A stretch of 16,890 nucleotides of DNA. Origin: an uncultured Gemmatimonadaceae bacterium (lineage in GTDB: Bacteria > Gemmatimonadota > Gemmatimonadetes > Gemmatimonadales > Gemmatimonadaceae). The notes under the pieces are model-generated. The model searched no databases. It was not told the origin of the DNA and saw nothing but the letters and a program-made list of their open reading frames with translations. The stretch lies in the NCBI GenBank assembly GCA_955652265.1, contig CATPBD010000019.1, forward strand, positions 1 through 16,890, given 5' to 3'. This document shows, one piece after another, positions 1 through 7,062 of the stretch (position 1 is the stretch's first letter; the number at the start of each line of letters is the position of its first letter). The translations under genes and the position numbers were made by a program.

Positions 1-18
1 ACGCTGCGCAATCTCTCT

Positions 19-1929
19 CTATTCAATCGCAACGTCCACGACTACTAAATTATATAATTCCATTGGCACCCCACCGATGCCGAGGATTTGCACGGGAATC
101 GCCGGACCGGCGTCCTTTACGTTGCGACCGCGCTCGTCGAGCAGCGCTCTCACGCGGCCTGAATACATGCCGCAGATGAAGTCGTCGCCAACGTGGAGCG
201 TGCCGTTGCTGACGAGCACCGTCGCAACGGGACCCTTGCCCGGATCGAGCTGGGCTTCGACCACCGCGCCCTGGGCGCTTCTGTTCGGGTTGGCCCTGAG
301 ATCCAGGATCTCGGCCTGCAACAGAATTTGGTCGAGGAGCGAATCGATGTTCGTTCCCTTCTTCGCCGAGACTTCGCTCGAAAGCACCGTGCCGCCGAAC
401 TCTTCGAGCACGACACCGTGCTGGAGAAGATCCTGCTTTACCTTCATGGGGTTTGCGCCCGGAAGGTCGATCTTGTTGATCGCGACGATTATCGGCACGC
501 CGGCGTTCTTGGCGTGGGAGATGGCTTCGATGGTCTGCGGCATCACCTGATCGTCCGCGGCGACGACGAGCACGACGATGTCCGTCACCTGGGCACCACG
601 TGCACGCATGGCAGTGAACGCTTCGTGGCCCGGAGTGTCGAGGAAAGTGATCGACTTTCCGCCCGGGAGATCGACGTGGTACGCGCCGATGTGCTGCGTG
701 ATCCCGCCGGACTGACCGGCGACGACGTTCGAGTTGCGGATGTAGTCGAGGAGCGACGTCTTTCCGTTATCGAGGTGACCCATGATTGTCACGACTGGAG
801 GCCGTGGCTCGAGCTGCTCCGCAGTGTCGTCGGCCATGGGCGTGGTCTTGAGGTCAGCAGCGTATTCCTCCTCCTTCACCGCCTGGAAACCGAACTCGCC
901 AGCGATCAACTCGATCTGATCGAAGTCGAGCCTCTGATTGATCGTCACCATCAGCCCGAGATTCTTGAATGCGAACCCGACGATCTGAACTGCCGGCGTC
1001 TTGAGGATCTGCGCCAGTTCACTGACGGTGATGAACTCGTTGACACGCACCGTCTTCTTTTCGCGCTCTACCTCGGCCGCATGTTGCGCGGCAAGCTCCT
1101 CACGATAACTGCCATCCTCGGCGCGGCGCGCTCCACCGCGACGAATTGGTCCGCGCATCGACGCCATCGTCTTGCCGATGTTCGCCGAGACTGCTTCCTG
1201 ATCCACTCCGCGCTTTCCCTTCTTTCCACGACGTGCGCCACGATCCTCACCGCGGCCAGTGCCGCGATCGTCGCGGCGGGTCGGAGCAGTGTTTGCCCCC
1301 GGCGCGGCTGTGGCAACTGGACGAGGTGGAGGGTACGGCGCGCCTGTAGCGATCGGCCGCGGACGCGGAGCACCGGGGACAACGGGCTGCGGACGCTGAC
1401 GCTCACGTCCATCGGTGCGTTCGGTACTGTGAGTAGCAGACGGAGGAGCCTGCGTCGGCTGAGCAGTCTGTCGGGCGGGCGTCGCTGGTACAGTCCGCGA
1501 ACGGTCAGCAACCGCCGCATCACCGGCAGATGCGGCGATTGGAGCGGGTGCCGACGGTGCGATTGGCGACGGCGTTCTGACTTCCGGGTCAATTGTCGCT
1601 TCGGCAGCGGCAATTTCCGGAGCGGCCTCAGTGGCGGCCCGCCGGCGGCGACGCGCTGGACCTTCGGACGCGACCGCGGGCTCCGGCTTCACCTCGGCTA
1701 CTGGAGGTGTTGCTGCGGTGCCGCGACGCCGACGCGTGGCGGCAGATGGCGCGGCCACGCGTGCACGCTTCTCGCGCTCCCAACGCGCGCGAATGCGAGC
1801 GACCTGATCGTCGCTGAGGGGACTGACATGACTGCGAACGGGGACGTCCATCTGACGAAGGAGGTTGATTACCTCGTCGCTGGAAATCCCGAATTCGCCC
1901 GCCAGGTCATGTACTCGAAGCTTGCTCAA
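19..1929 (-). CDS. infB: Translation initiation factor IF-2, interrupted by in-frame TAG
   Basis: IF-2 is the GTPase that places initiator fMet-tRNA on the 30S subunit and promotes subunit joining. Visible in order: an IF2_N helical domain (about residues 1-50), a long Ala/Pro/Arg-rich linker (about 55-245), a second IF2_N domain (about 295-355), and the G domain. The G domain has GHLDNGKT (384-391), [10 protein letters not shown] (switch I), DTPGH (431-435) and NKID (485-488), and is followed by beta-barrel domain II. The family P-loop reads GHVDHGKT, so Asn388 replaces a near-universal His. The ORF stops at 636 residues, where domains III and IV should follow. Beyond the TAG (19-21) the same frame continues with REIAQR, a typical IF-2 segment. 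The TTG start is supported by a strong Shine-Dalgarno and by the conserved N-terminus. It overlaps the upstream ylxQ-like gene as TTGA. Identification is certain; whether the stop is biological is not. Confidence 0.93.
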   Translation of the reverse strand: MSKLRVHDLAGEFGISSDEVINLLRQMDVPVRSHVSPLSDDQVARIRARWEREKRARVAAPSAATRRRRGTAATPPVAEVKPEPAVASEGPARRRRRAATEAAPEIAAAEATIDPEVRTPSPIAPSAPAPIAASAGDAAVADRSRTVPATPARQTAQPTQAPPSATHSTERTDGRERQRPQPVVPGAPRPRPIATGAPYPPPRPVATAAPGANTAPTRRDDRGTGRGEDRGARRGKKGKRGVDQEAVSANIGKTMASMRGPIRRGGARRAEDGSYREELAAQHAAEVEREKKTVRVNEFITVSELAQILKTPAVQIVGFAFKNLGLMVTINQRLDFDQIELIAGEFGFQAVKEEEYAADLKTTPMADDTAEQLEPRPPVVTIMGHLDNGKTSLLDYIRNSNVVAGQSGGITQHIGAYHVDLPGGKSITFLDTPGHEAFTAMRARGAQVTDIVVLVVAADDQVMPQTIEAISHAKNAGVPIIVAINKIDLPGANPMKVKQDLLQHGVVLEEFGGTVLSSEVSAKKGTNIDSLLDQILLQAEILDLRANPNRSAQGAVVEAQLDPGKGPVATVLVSNGTLHVGDDFICGMYSGRVRALLDERGRNVKDAGPAIPVQILGIGGVPMELYNLVVVDVAIE

Positions 1930-2273
1930 CCCAACTCCTCCTTACGGCCATCCGGCATCGGCGTCGAGCTGAGCGCCCGAATCCCCTTTGCCAGACCTCT
2001 GTCTACAATTCCTATCACCGCAGTCGACTCACGGCCGGCGGCCGAGCCGAGCTCGATTGCCGACGGGCCGGCGAGAACCGTTATTCCGCGTGCCCGCAAG
2101 AGCGGCAACACTTTATTCAAACTGTTGCTCGACGCGTCGGGCGCCGCTATAGCAAGTTGCAACTTCCCGCGCCGTGCCGCCTCCCGAACCTGCTGAACAC
2201 CCACTATCGCACCACGACCGCGAACGCCAAGGCCTATGAGGCCAAGAAGTTTACGCGTCTGAGCGGGATCCAT
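1926..2273 (-). CDS. L7Ae/YlxQ-family putative RNA-binding protein
   Basis: A 115-residue protein of the L7Ae/L30e/YlxQ family, small alpha-beta-alpha RNA-binding proteins related to ribosomal L7Ae. The sequence starts with [18 protein letters not shown], continues with a helix plus [11 protein letters not shown] and an asparagine-containing turn (NSLNK), and has the late [13 protein letters not shown] strand-helix, all in the family order. It sits between nusA and infB, the classic position of ylxQ, with 4 nt to nusA and a 4-nt overlap with infB. It is therefore probably co-transcribed and translationally coupled. The usual neighbour YlxR (DUF448) is not present as a separate gene or as an N-terminal domain. 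Its exact RNA target cannot be read from sequence; a K-turn-type RNA or ribosome-associated role is the family expectation. Confidence 0.85.
   Translation of the reverse strand: MDPAQTRKLLGLIGLGVRGRGAIVGVQQVREAARRGKLQLAIAAPDASSNSLNKVLPLLRARGITVLAGPSAIELGSAAGRESTAVIGIVDRGLAKGIRALSSTPMPDGRKEELG
1937..1943 (-). promoter_or_regulatory. Shine-Dalgarno of infB
   Basis: On the minus strand AAGGAGG lies 7 nt before the TTG at 1929-1927. This nearly complete anti-16S match inside the end of the ylxQ-like gene decides the infB start in favour of TTG, since no ATG or GTG sits at this spacing. Confidence 0.85.
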
Positions 2274-2277
2274 CCGA

Positions 2278-3699
2278 CTACTCCGTCTTGGTACCTTCCA
2301 CGTTCGCTTCTGCCGCCGGGTTTCCGCCCTCGGATGCCATCTCGCTGCTCGCTTCTACATCCGCCGCGGTGGTGGTCACCGCGGCCTCGGCTGTGTCAGG
2401 TGATTCGTCCGTTGTAAGCTCGTTGATTATCGCCATCAGCCGATCTGCTTCTTCCGGCGCGATTCCAGGCAGGCGGAGGAAATCCTCCCGCTCGAGATCG
2501 ATGATGTCGTCGAGAGTGCGGTATCCAGCCTCCTCGAGAACCGCGACCGTCGCTGGTTGCATTCCCTCGATGTCGGCTAGACGCGGATTTACGCCTGAAA
2601 CGGGCTCGTCGGTTGGAAGTGGCGCGAAGATCGGCTGATCGGTGCCGCGCTCCATCCACTCACGACTCGAGTAGAGCTCGATCTTCCACTCGGTGAGCTC
2701 GGAGGCCAACCGTACGTTCTGGCCATTGCGTCCGATCGCCAGGGACAGCTGATCCTCGTCCACAATCGCCTGAATCGTTTTCGTGGCCGGATCGCTGAAG
2801 ACGCGAGCGACCCTGGCGGGCGCCAGTGCCAGCTTGGCAAACCGCTCCGGATCAGCGGACCACGGCACAATGTCGATCCGCTCTCCGCCGAGCTCGTTGA
2901 CGACTGCCTGCACGCGCGAGCCCTTGAGACCAACGCACGCGCCAACGGGATCGACGGAGTCGTCGCGCGAAAATACGGCGATCTTGGTGCGGCTTCCGAC
3001 CTCGCGCGCGCTGGCGCGGATCTCCACCAGATTCTGCTGTATCTCGGGCACTTCCAGCTTGAACAGGGCCTTCACGAAGAGCGCATCCGCGCGACTGAGC
3101 ACAAGCCGCGGCCCCTTTGGAGTCTCCTCGACGCGCTTTAGAACAGCGCGGATCGGGTCCCCCTGATGGAAGTGCTCGCGATGGTTCTGCTCGCGGTAAG
3201 GAATGATCGCCTCCGCCTCGCGGAACTTGTTGAGCATGATGACCAGCTTGCCGCGCTCGATCTGCTGCACCTCTCCCGAGAGAAGATCGCCTACTCTGCC
3301 GGAGAATTCGTCGCGGATCTTGGAGCGCTCGCCTTCCCTGACGCGCTGGATGATCCGCTGCTTCGCGGCCTGCACTGCGGTCCGGCCGAATTCGGCGAAG
3401 TCGACTGGAATCTCCATCTGGTCGCCGACCTGGAACTCGGCGTCCTCGAAGCGCGCTTCCTCGAGCGAGATCTGGCTCGCCGGGTCAGTCACTTCTTGGA
3501 CGACCGTCTTGAGAAGAACGATGCGAATAGCGCCCTTGTTCTCGTCGATGTCGACTTCAGCCTGCACCGTTGGCCCGTGCTTCTTCGCCAGAGCGGCGTT
3601 GATGCCGTCCTGTAGAAGCCCGTGCAATTCGGCGCGATCCATCTGCTTCGAGTTGGTCAACTCGCGGATCGCCGTCAGGATCTCTACTGAAGCCGCCAT
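2278..3699 (-). CDS. nusA: Transcription termination/antitermination factor NusA
   Basis: NusA binds RNA polymerase and nascent RNA, and modulates pausing, intrinsic termination and antitermination. The 473-residue protein has the N-terminal polymerase-binding domain (about 1-130), an S1 domain (about 133-203), KH1 with the GLKGSR loop (257-262) and KH2 with IGRNGQN (322-328). After this comes one helix-hairpin-helix-like segment (about 373-428), then an acidic, Ala/Thr/Glu-rich tail of about 45 residues. Gram-positive NusA usually ends after KH2 and E. coli NusA has two acidic repeats, so this is an intermediate form. The ATG at 3699 is preceded by purine-rich AGAGG and lies 11 nt after the rimP stop. 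It is the second gene of the rimP-nusA-ylxQ-infB operon and may take part in regulating it through the leader terminator at 4217-4243. Confidence 0.97.
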   Translation of the reverse strand: MAASVEILTAIRELTNSKQMDRAELHGLLQDGINAALAKKHGPTVQAEVDIDENKGAIRIVLLKTVVQEVTDPASQISLEEARFEDAEFQVGDQMEIPVDFAEFGRTAVQAAKQRIIQRVREGERSKIRDEFSGRVGDLLSGEVQQIERGKLVIMLNKFREAEAIIPYREQNHREHFHQGDPIRAVLKRVEETPKGPRLVLSRADALFVKALFKLEVPEIQQNLVEIRASAREVGSRTKIAVFSRDDSVDPVGACVGLKGSRVQAVVNELGGERIDIVPWSADPERFAKLALAPARVARVFSDPATKTIQAIVDEDQLSLAIGRNGQNVRLASELTEWKIELYSSREWMERGTDQPIFAPLPTDEPVSGVNPRLADIEGMQPATVAVLEEAGYRTLDDIIDLEREDFLRLPGIAPEEADRLMAIINELTTDESPDTAEAAVTTTAADVEASSEMASEGGNPAAEANVEGTKTE

Positions 3700-3710
3700 G
3701 TCCTATACCT

Positions 3711-4190
3711 CTACCTTTTCCAGTGAAACGCCAACCGCGCCTTCTCCACCGCGGCGAGCGGAAAGCGCCGCTCGTGGCCGCGCTCATCGTGCACCCTTAC
3801 AATCACTTCGCCGGCATCTTCTTCGACACCCACGATCTCAACTTCGTCGGTTCTGCGTCTGGCGGGATCGCCCGCCACGTTCGTCGTTACGACGGCGCTG
3901 CTCCCAACGAAACGACGCCAGTCCTTTGCATTTCTCAGGGGCCGCTCAACCCCTGGAGATGACACTTCCAGGACGTATCGCCTGCCGCCGAAATCTTCCT
4001 CATCGAGTTTTGTCTCGATTGCGCGCGATGCAGCCGCGCAATTTTCGACCGTCACCTTCTGCCCGTCTTCGCGCTCGACTCGAACGTCGACCACGGGCCG
4101 ACCATCACTCCCCCCGAGCTTGAGCTCGAAAAGCTCTAGCCCAAGTGCCTTAATTTCTGATGCTACAATGTGTTCCAGCGTTCCGTTCAT
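3711..4190 (-). CDS. rimP: Ribosome maturation factor RimP
   Basis: RimP helps mature the 30S ribosomal subunit. The 159-residue product fits the family length, with an N-terminal alpha/beta domain (GLELFELKLG, then VVDVRVERE) and the signature YVLEVSSPGVERPL at about residues 71-84. A C-terminal Sm-like barrel follows (EVEIVGVEEDAGEVIVRVHD). The ATG at 4190 matches the conserved N-terminus, but no convincing Shine-Dalgarno is visible before it. It is the first gene of the operon leading to nusA, ylxQ and infB, and sits 26 nt downstream of an intrinsic terminator. Its expression therefore probably depends on read-through of that terminator. Confidence 0.95.
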   Translation of the reverse strand: MNGTLEHIVASEIKALGLELFELKLGGSDGRPVVDVRVEREDGQKVTVENCAAASRAIETKLDEEDFGGRRYVLEVSSPGVERPLRNAKDWRRFVGSSAVVTTNVAGDPARRRTDEVEIVGVEEDAGEVIVRVHDERGHERRFPLAAVEKARLAFHWKR

Positions 4191-4216
4191 CTAGCTTCGA
4201 GGTCCATTCTGAGGAC

Positions 4217-4243
4217 AAAAAAATGTGGGGGTATCCCCACATT
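4217..4243 (-). terminator. Intrinsic terminator, probable attenuator of the rimP-nusA-infB leader
   Basis: On the minus strand a perfect 9-bp stem, AATGTGGGG paired with CCCCACATT (4243-4235 and 4230-4222), closes a 4-nt ATAC loop. It runs straight into a T tract (seven T, 4223-4217, two of them in the stem). The T tract exists only on this strand, so it acts on leftward transcription. It would end pgeF transcripts. Because a good promoter lies upstream of it (4303-4275) and rimP begins only 26 nt downstream, it is also positioned inside the operon leader. Confidence 0.88.
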
Positions 4244-4274
4244 CCGGTTGGCCGCCGAGTTGAACGCCCTATAC

Positions 4275-4303
4275 AATGTAGAAAGGTAGCCGAGACGAGT
4301 CAA
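4275..4303 (-). promoter_or_regulatory. Predicted sigma70-type promoter of rimP-nusA-ylxQ-infB
   Basis: The minus strand has TTGACT (4303-4298), a 17-nt spacer, and TACATT (4280-4275). This is close to the TTGACA-N17-TATAAT consensus, with 5/6 and 4/6 matches. The predicted transcription start is near 4268, giving a leader of about 78 nt. The promoter is between the pgeF stop and the terminator hairpin, so transcripts from it must pass the terminator. No experimental support is available from sequence alone. Confidence 0.6.
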
Positions 4304-4314
4304 GCTGACCGGGG

Positions 4315-5019
4315 TTATGCCTGAGCTGCGATGACCCCTATCTGCCGACCAGCATCGCCGGCCCTGTGGGAGAAGAAACGATCGTTGTCGCAGCGAGTGC
4401 AGAAAGAGCTGACTGTGATTTGTTGCACCCCTGTCTCTGTTGCATGCTCGGCAATGAGCGATCTCAGATCGACGTTGCCGGACCGCGTCGCCGGCTGGCC
4501 TGTCAGCTGCTCCCGGACTTCGACACTGACTTCGTAACAGCGGCCGCAGATCGCGGGTCCAAGATGGATCGCGAGCTCGTCAGGCGGGAGACCGTAGCGG
4601 GCGAGCGCCGCAATCGCTTCGGTCGTGATATGCGCGGCAGTCCCCCTCCACCCGGAGTGCAGGAGTGCCACGATGCCCGAGGGATGCGCGATGAAGACGG
4701 GTACGCAGTCGGCTATTCCAACCGCCAGCGCGATTCCTTTCTCGGCGGCGATGTGTCCGTCGGCCTCTTCTCCAGCGCGGAGCCAGCCCTCCCATCCGCC
4801 GGTGTGTACGAGGATACGAGTTCCGTGAACCTGCCTGATCGACACGAGCCTGCGGGCGGTTCCCGACAGCTCGCGCTGCAGGGAAGTCCACCGGCCCATC
4901 ACCTCGTTGACCGGCTCGGTGCTCGAGAGGCTGAACGTTCCGGCGTCGCGCGTGGTGGTGAATGCGCGAATCCCCCAACTCTCGAAGTCGGGGATCTCCT
5001 CCTTAGGTACATCACTCAC
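4315..5019 (-). CDS. pgeF: Peptidoglycan editing factor PgeF (YfiH/DUF152 family)
   Basis: PgeF/YfiH proteins are cytoplasmic zinc-binding hydrolases. The E. coli member removes wrong amino acids from UDP-MurNAc precursors; older annotations call the family multicopper polyphenol oxidase or laccase-like. The 234-residue protein carries the complete His/Cys/His active-site set: His65 in RQVHG, Cys105 in ADCVPV and His121 in HSGWRG. The family C-terminal motif GPAICGRCYEV and the ending CDNDRFFSHR..GRQIGVI are also present. The start is a GTG at 5019, 2 nt after the murA stop, with no clear Shine-Dalgarno, so it is probably translationally coupled to murA. The pairing with murA fits a peptidoglycan-precursor quality-control role. 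The transcript would end at the terminator at 4217-4243. Confidence 0.9.
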   Translation of the reverse strand: MSDVPKEEIPDFESWGIRAFTTTRDAGTFSLSSTEPVNEVMGRWTSLQRELSGTARRLVSIRQVHGTRILVHTGGWEGWLRAGEEADGHIAAEKGIALAVGIADCVPVFIAHPSGIVALLHSGWRGTAAHITTEAIAALARYGLPPDELAIHLGPAICGRCYEVSVEVREQLTGQPATRSGNVDLRSLIAEHATETGVQQITVSSFCTRCDNDRFFSHRAGDAGRQIGVIAAQA

Positions 5020-5021
5020 GC

Positions 5022-6323
5022 TTAGTGGCGCCGATCGTCAACGCGAGTGATCGACGCGCCCAGCGCATTGAGGCGTTCGTCTATGCGCTCGTAGCCCCGC
5101 TCAATCTGTCCGACGTTGTTGATGAAGCTGGTTCCCTCGGCACAAAGCGCGGCGAGGAGCATCGCCATTCCCGCCCTAATGTCGGGTGACTCGAGGAAGG
5201 CCCCGCGAAGGCGCGACGGTCCGTGAACCAGCGCTCGGTGGGGGTCGCAGAGCACGATGCGCGCTCCCATGGTCGACAGCTTGTCGACGAAGAACATGCG
5301 TGACTCGAACATCTTCTCGTGCATGAGGATGAGGCCCTCGCACTGCGTCGCGGTGACGATCGCGATCGACATGGTGTCGGCGGGGAACGCGGGCCACGGC
5401 TGATCTTCGAGCTTTGGAACGTGTCCGCCCATGTCGGTCTGGATCTGGCGCGATTGATGGGCGGGGACAATCAGATCGTGGCCGTCCTCTACGCATTCGA
5501 TCCCCAGTCGCGAGAATCCCATCCGGGTCGAGCGCAGATGTTCGATGCCGGCGTTCTCGATCCTCAGCTCCGACTTCGTGACGGCGGCGAGGCCGATGAA
5601 AGAGCCGACCTCGATGTGGTCGGGACCGATCCGATGCGTCACCGATTTGGCGCCCAGATGGCGGTTGCCGTGGATCGTGATGGTGTTGGTCCCGACGCCC
5701 TCGATTTGCGCCCCCAAGGCGATTAGAAAATGGGCAAGATCCTGGACGTGAGGCTCGCTGGCGGCGTTCCGCAGAACGGTAGTGCCGGTAGCAGTGGACG
5801 CAGCAACCAGCGCGTTCTCCGTCGCCGTCACGCTCGGCTCGTCGAGGAAGACATCAGCGCCACGGAAACCGTTGACGCGCATCTCGATCATTTTTCCGTG
5901 CGTGAACTGGGCGCCCAACTGCTCGAGGGCGAGGAAGTGCGTGTCCAGTCGTCTTCGTCCGATGACGTCCCCGCCGGGCGGCGGAAGGGTAACCTGTCCG
6001 CAACGGGCGAGGAGCGGTGCTGCGAGCAGAATGGACGCGCGGATCTTGGCGCAGAGCGTCGGGTTGAGGTCGGCCGGACGCAGCTCCTTCGCGTGAATGT
6101 CGAGGGAGTTCTGGCCGACCCACTCCATCGACGCGCCGACCGACCGAATGAGCTCGACCAGCGTCTCAATGTCGCGAATACGCGGTACGTTCTCGAGATG
6201 CACTGGCTTCTCGGAGATGAGTGCAGCGGCGACGATTGGCAGCGCCGCGTTCTTGTTGCCGGAGGGACGAATCGAGCCGCTGAGAGTTCTTCCTCCCTCA
6301 ACGACGAACTGAACTGCGGGCAT
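5022..6323 (-). CDS. murA: UDP-N-acetylglucosamine 1-carboxyvinyltransferase MurA, Asp variant
   Basis: MurA transfers enolpyruvate from PEP to UDP-GlcNAc, the first committed step of peptidoglycan synthesis, in the cytoplasm. The 433-residue product shows the SGNKNAALP motif (Lys24, equivalent to E. coli Lys22), the active-site loop PPPGGDVIGRR, the PAFPADT motif (E. coli Asp305 region) and SPDIRAG (E. coli Arg397 region). In the loop, Asp119 occupies the position of catalytic Cys115 of E. coli, a change known from naturally fosfomycin-insensitive MurA. The chosen ATG at 6323 begins at MPAVQFVVEGG, where the family begins, and has AGGAG 4 nt upstream. The frame stays open to 6407, but those 28 residues do not look like MurA and probably are promoter/leader. 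pgeF follows after 2 nt. Confidence 0.95.
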   Translation of the reverse strand: MPAVQFVVEGGRTLSGSIRPSGNKNAALPIVAAALISEKPVHLENVPRIRDIETLVELIRSVGASMEWVGQNSLDIHAKELRPADLNPTLCAKIRASILLAAPLLARCGQVTLPPPGGDVIGRRRLDTHFLALEQLGAQFTHGKMIEMRVNGFRGADVFLDEPSVTATENALVAASTATGTTVLRNAASEPHVQDLAHFLIALGAQIEGVGTNTITIHGNRHLGAKSVTHRIGPDHIEVGSFIGLAAVTKSELRIENAGIEHLRSTRMGFSRLGIECVEDGHDLIVPAHQSRQIQTDMGGHVPKLEDQPWPAFPADTMSIAIVTATQCEGLILMHEKMFESRMFFVDKLSTMGARIVLCDPHRALVHGPSRLRGAFLESPDIRAGMAMLLAALCAEGTSFINNVGQIERGYERIDERLNALGASITRVDDRRH

Positions 6324-6450
6324 TTTGCTCCTGAATCCGGACGGACCGTGGCAGAGATCGTGTTGCGAAAATATATCGTAGAGAGCACTCTTTGTACCGT
6401 GGGCCAAAACACATCGTTAACTGGCCCTTCCCTTGCACACTTGACCGCGC
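6324..6450. promoter_or_regulatory. Divergent intergenic region between murA and the plus-strand cassette
   Basis: This 127-nt gap separates two divergent units and must hold both promoters. An AT-rich patch (6367-6376, ATATAT core) offers a possible leftward -10 (TATATT on the minus strand, 6374-6369), but no good -35 lies 16-18 nt from it. For the rightward gene I see no convincing promoter or Shine-Dalgarno. A short dyad (AGAG-CA-CTCT, around 6382-6391) is present but too small to call an operator. Confidence 0.35.
6328..6332 (-). promoter_or_regulatory. Shine-Dalgarno of murA
   Basis: AGGAG on the minus strand, 4 nt before the ATG at 6323-6321. It supports the internal ATG over the longer open frame that begins at 6407. 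Confidence 0.7.
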
Positions 6451-7062
6451 ATGTCAGGATGGATCATTAACGGGGCCGAGCTCCTTCAGCAGGTTGCTCG
6501 CGCGCTACCGGATACGATCTACACGAAGCAGGTGGTGGCGGAGCCGGGACTGTGGGAGAAGATCACCAGCATTGCCAGCGGCGTGATGACCATCACGGTG
6601 ATCATCCTGACGGCTGCACTCGTTCCCGCCGCGTGGAATTTCAGAAAGAGCTACAAGAAGGTCAGCGACATGCTCGACAAGATTTACGGCGACATCAATC
6701 CGCTGATGCGCCATGCAAGCGCAATCGCGGACAACGTGGACTACATCACGACTTCGATTCGCGTCGATGTCCAGCAGGTCAGTCAGACGGTGGCCGCGGT
6801 GAATCAGCAACTGCAGGAGGCGGTTGCAAGCGCGGAGAACCGCATGAAGCAGCTAAATGCGCTGCTGGACGTGGTGCAGGAAGAAGCGGAGTCGGCGTTC
6901 GTTACGACCGCGGCGACCATTCGCGGAGTGCAGACGGGAATCAATCAGGCATTTGACCAGGAGGAATTGTTCGATGGGGACTACGACGAAAGCGGAGCCG
7001 ACGGCTGGGAGAAACCGCGCCCTCGCGTCCGACCCAGAAATGGAAGTGGACGAGGAGCGTGA
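6451..7062 (+). CDS. Single-pass membrane coiled-coil protein, DUF948-like
   Basis: A 203-residue protein with a short N-terminal stretch, one transmembrane helix (about residues 42-63) and a long helical region (about 65-165). That region is rich in Gln, Asn, Val and Ala (VDVQQVSQTVAAVNQQLQ) and resembles DUF948 proteins, a family of unknown function with one membrane anchor and a predicted coiled coil. The tail is acidic (DQEELFDGDYDES) and then Pro/Arg/Gly-rich. The ATG at 6451 has no visible Shine-Dalgarno; a later start would remove only the poorly conserved N-terminus. The 3' end overlaps the next gene in another frame. It is the first gene of a rightward three-gene block with a YtxH-like protein and an exported zinc phospholipase-like protein, suggesting an envelope-related role. 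That role is inference only. Confidence 0.75.
   Translation: MSGWIINGAELLQQVARALPDTIYTKQVVAEPGLWEKITSIASGVMTITVIILTAALVPAAWNFRKSYKKVSDMLDKIYGDINPLMRHASAIADNVDYITTSIRVDVQQVSQTVAAVNQQLQEAVASAENRMKQLNALLDVVQEEAESAFVTTAATIRGVQTGINQAFDQEELFDGDYDESGADGWEKPRPRVRPRNGSGRGA
6959..6964 (+). promoter_or_regulatory. Shine-Dalgarno for the repeat-containing membrane protein
   Basis: AGGAGG lies 9 nt before the ATG at 6974, inside the upstream coding sequence, where it encodes part of QEE. It favours 6974 over the later ATG at 7040, which has no such site. Because GAG GAA codons make this motif by chance, the support is moderate. Confidence 0.55.

Noticed and set aside
1..1929. Genome-wide TAG recoding as the explanation for the infB stop.
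   Set aside because: At least six other genes in the window use TAG as their normal stop with family-typical C-termini.
193..2196. A 667-codon open frame on the plus strand antisense to infB and ylxQ.
   Set aside because: It mirrors the GC-rich, Ala/Pro/Arg-coded infB sequence, has no recognisable domain or ribosome site, and infB is unmistakable on the other strand.
3203..4123. A 306-codon plus-strand frame spanning nusA and rimP.
   Set aside because: Ser/Arg-rich low-complexity translation typical of an antisense frame; it crosses two well-supported genes.
4217..4243. The hairpin as a bidirectional terminator or a mobile-element inverted repeat.
   Set aside because: The T tract exists on the minus strand only, and there is no matching second copy or transposase near.
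6380..6400. A short dyad (AGAG-CA-CTCT) as an operator between divergent genes.
   Set aside because: Four-base arms are expected by chance and no regulator gene is adjacent.
6324..6407. A 28-residue N-terminal extension of MurA.
   Set aside because: The extra residues do not resemble MurA, while the ATG at 6323 has AGGAG and the family N-terminus.
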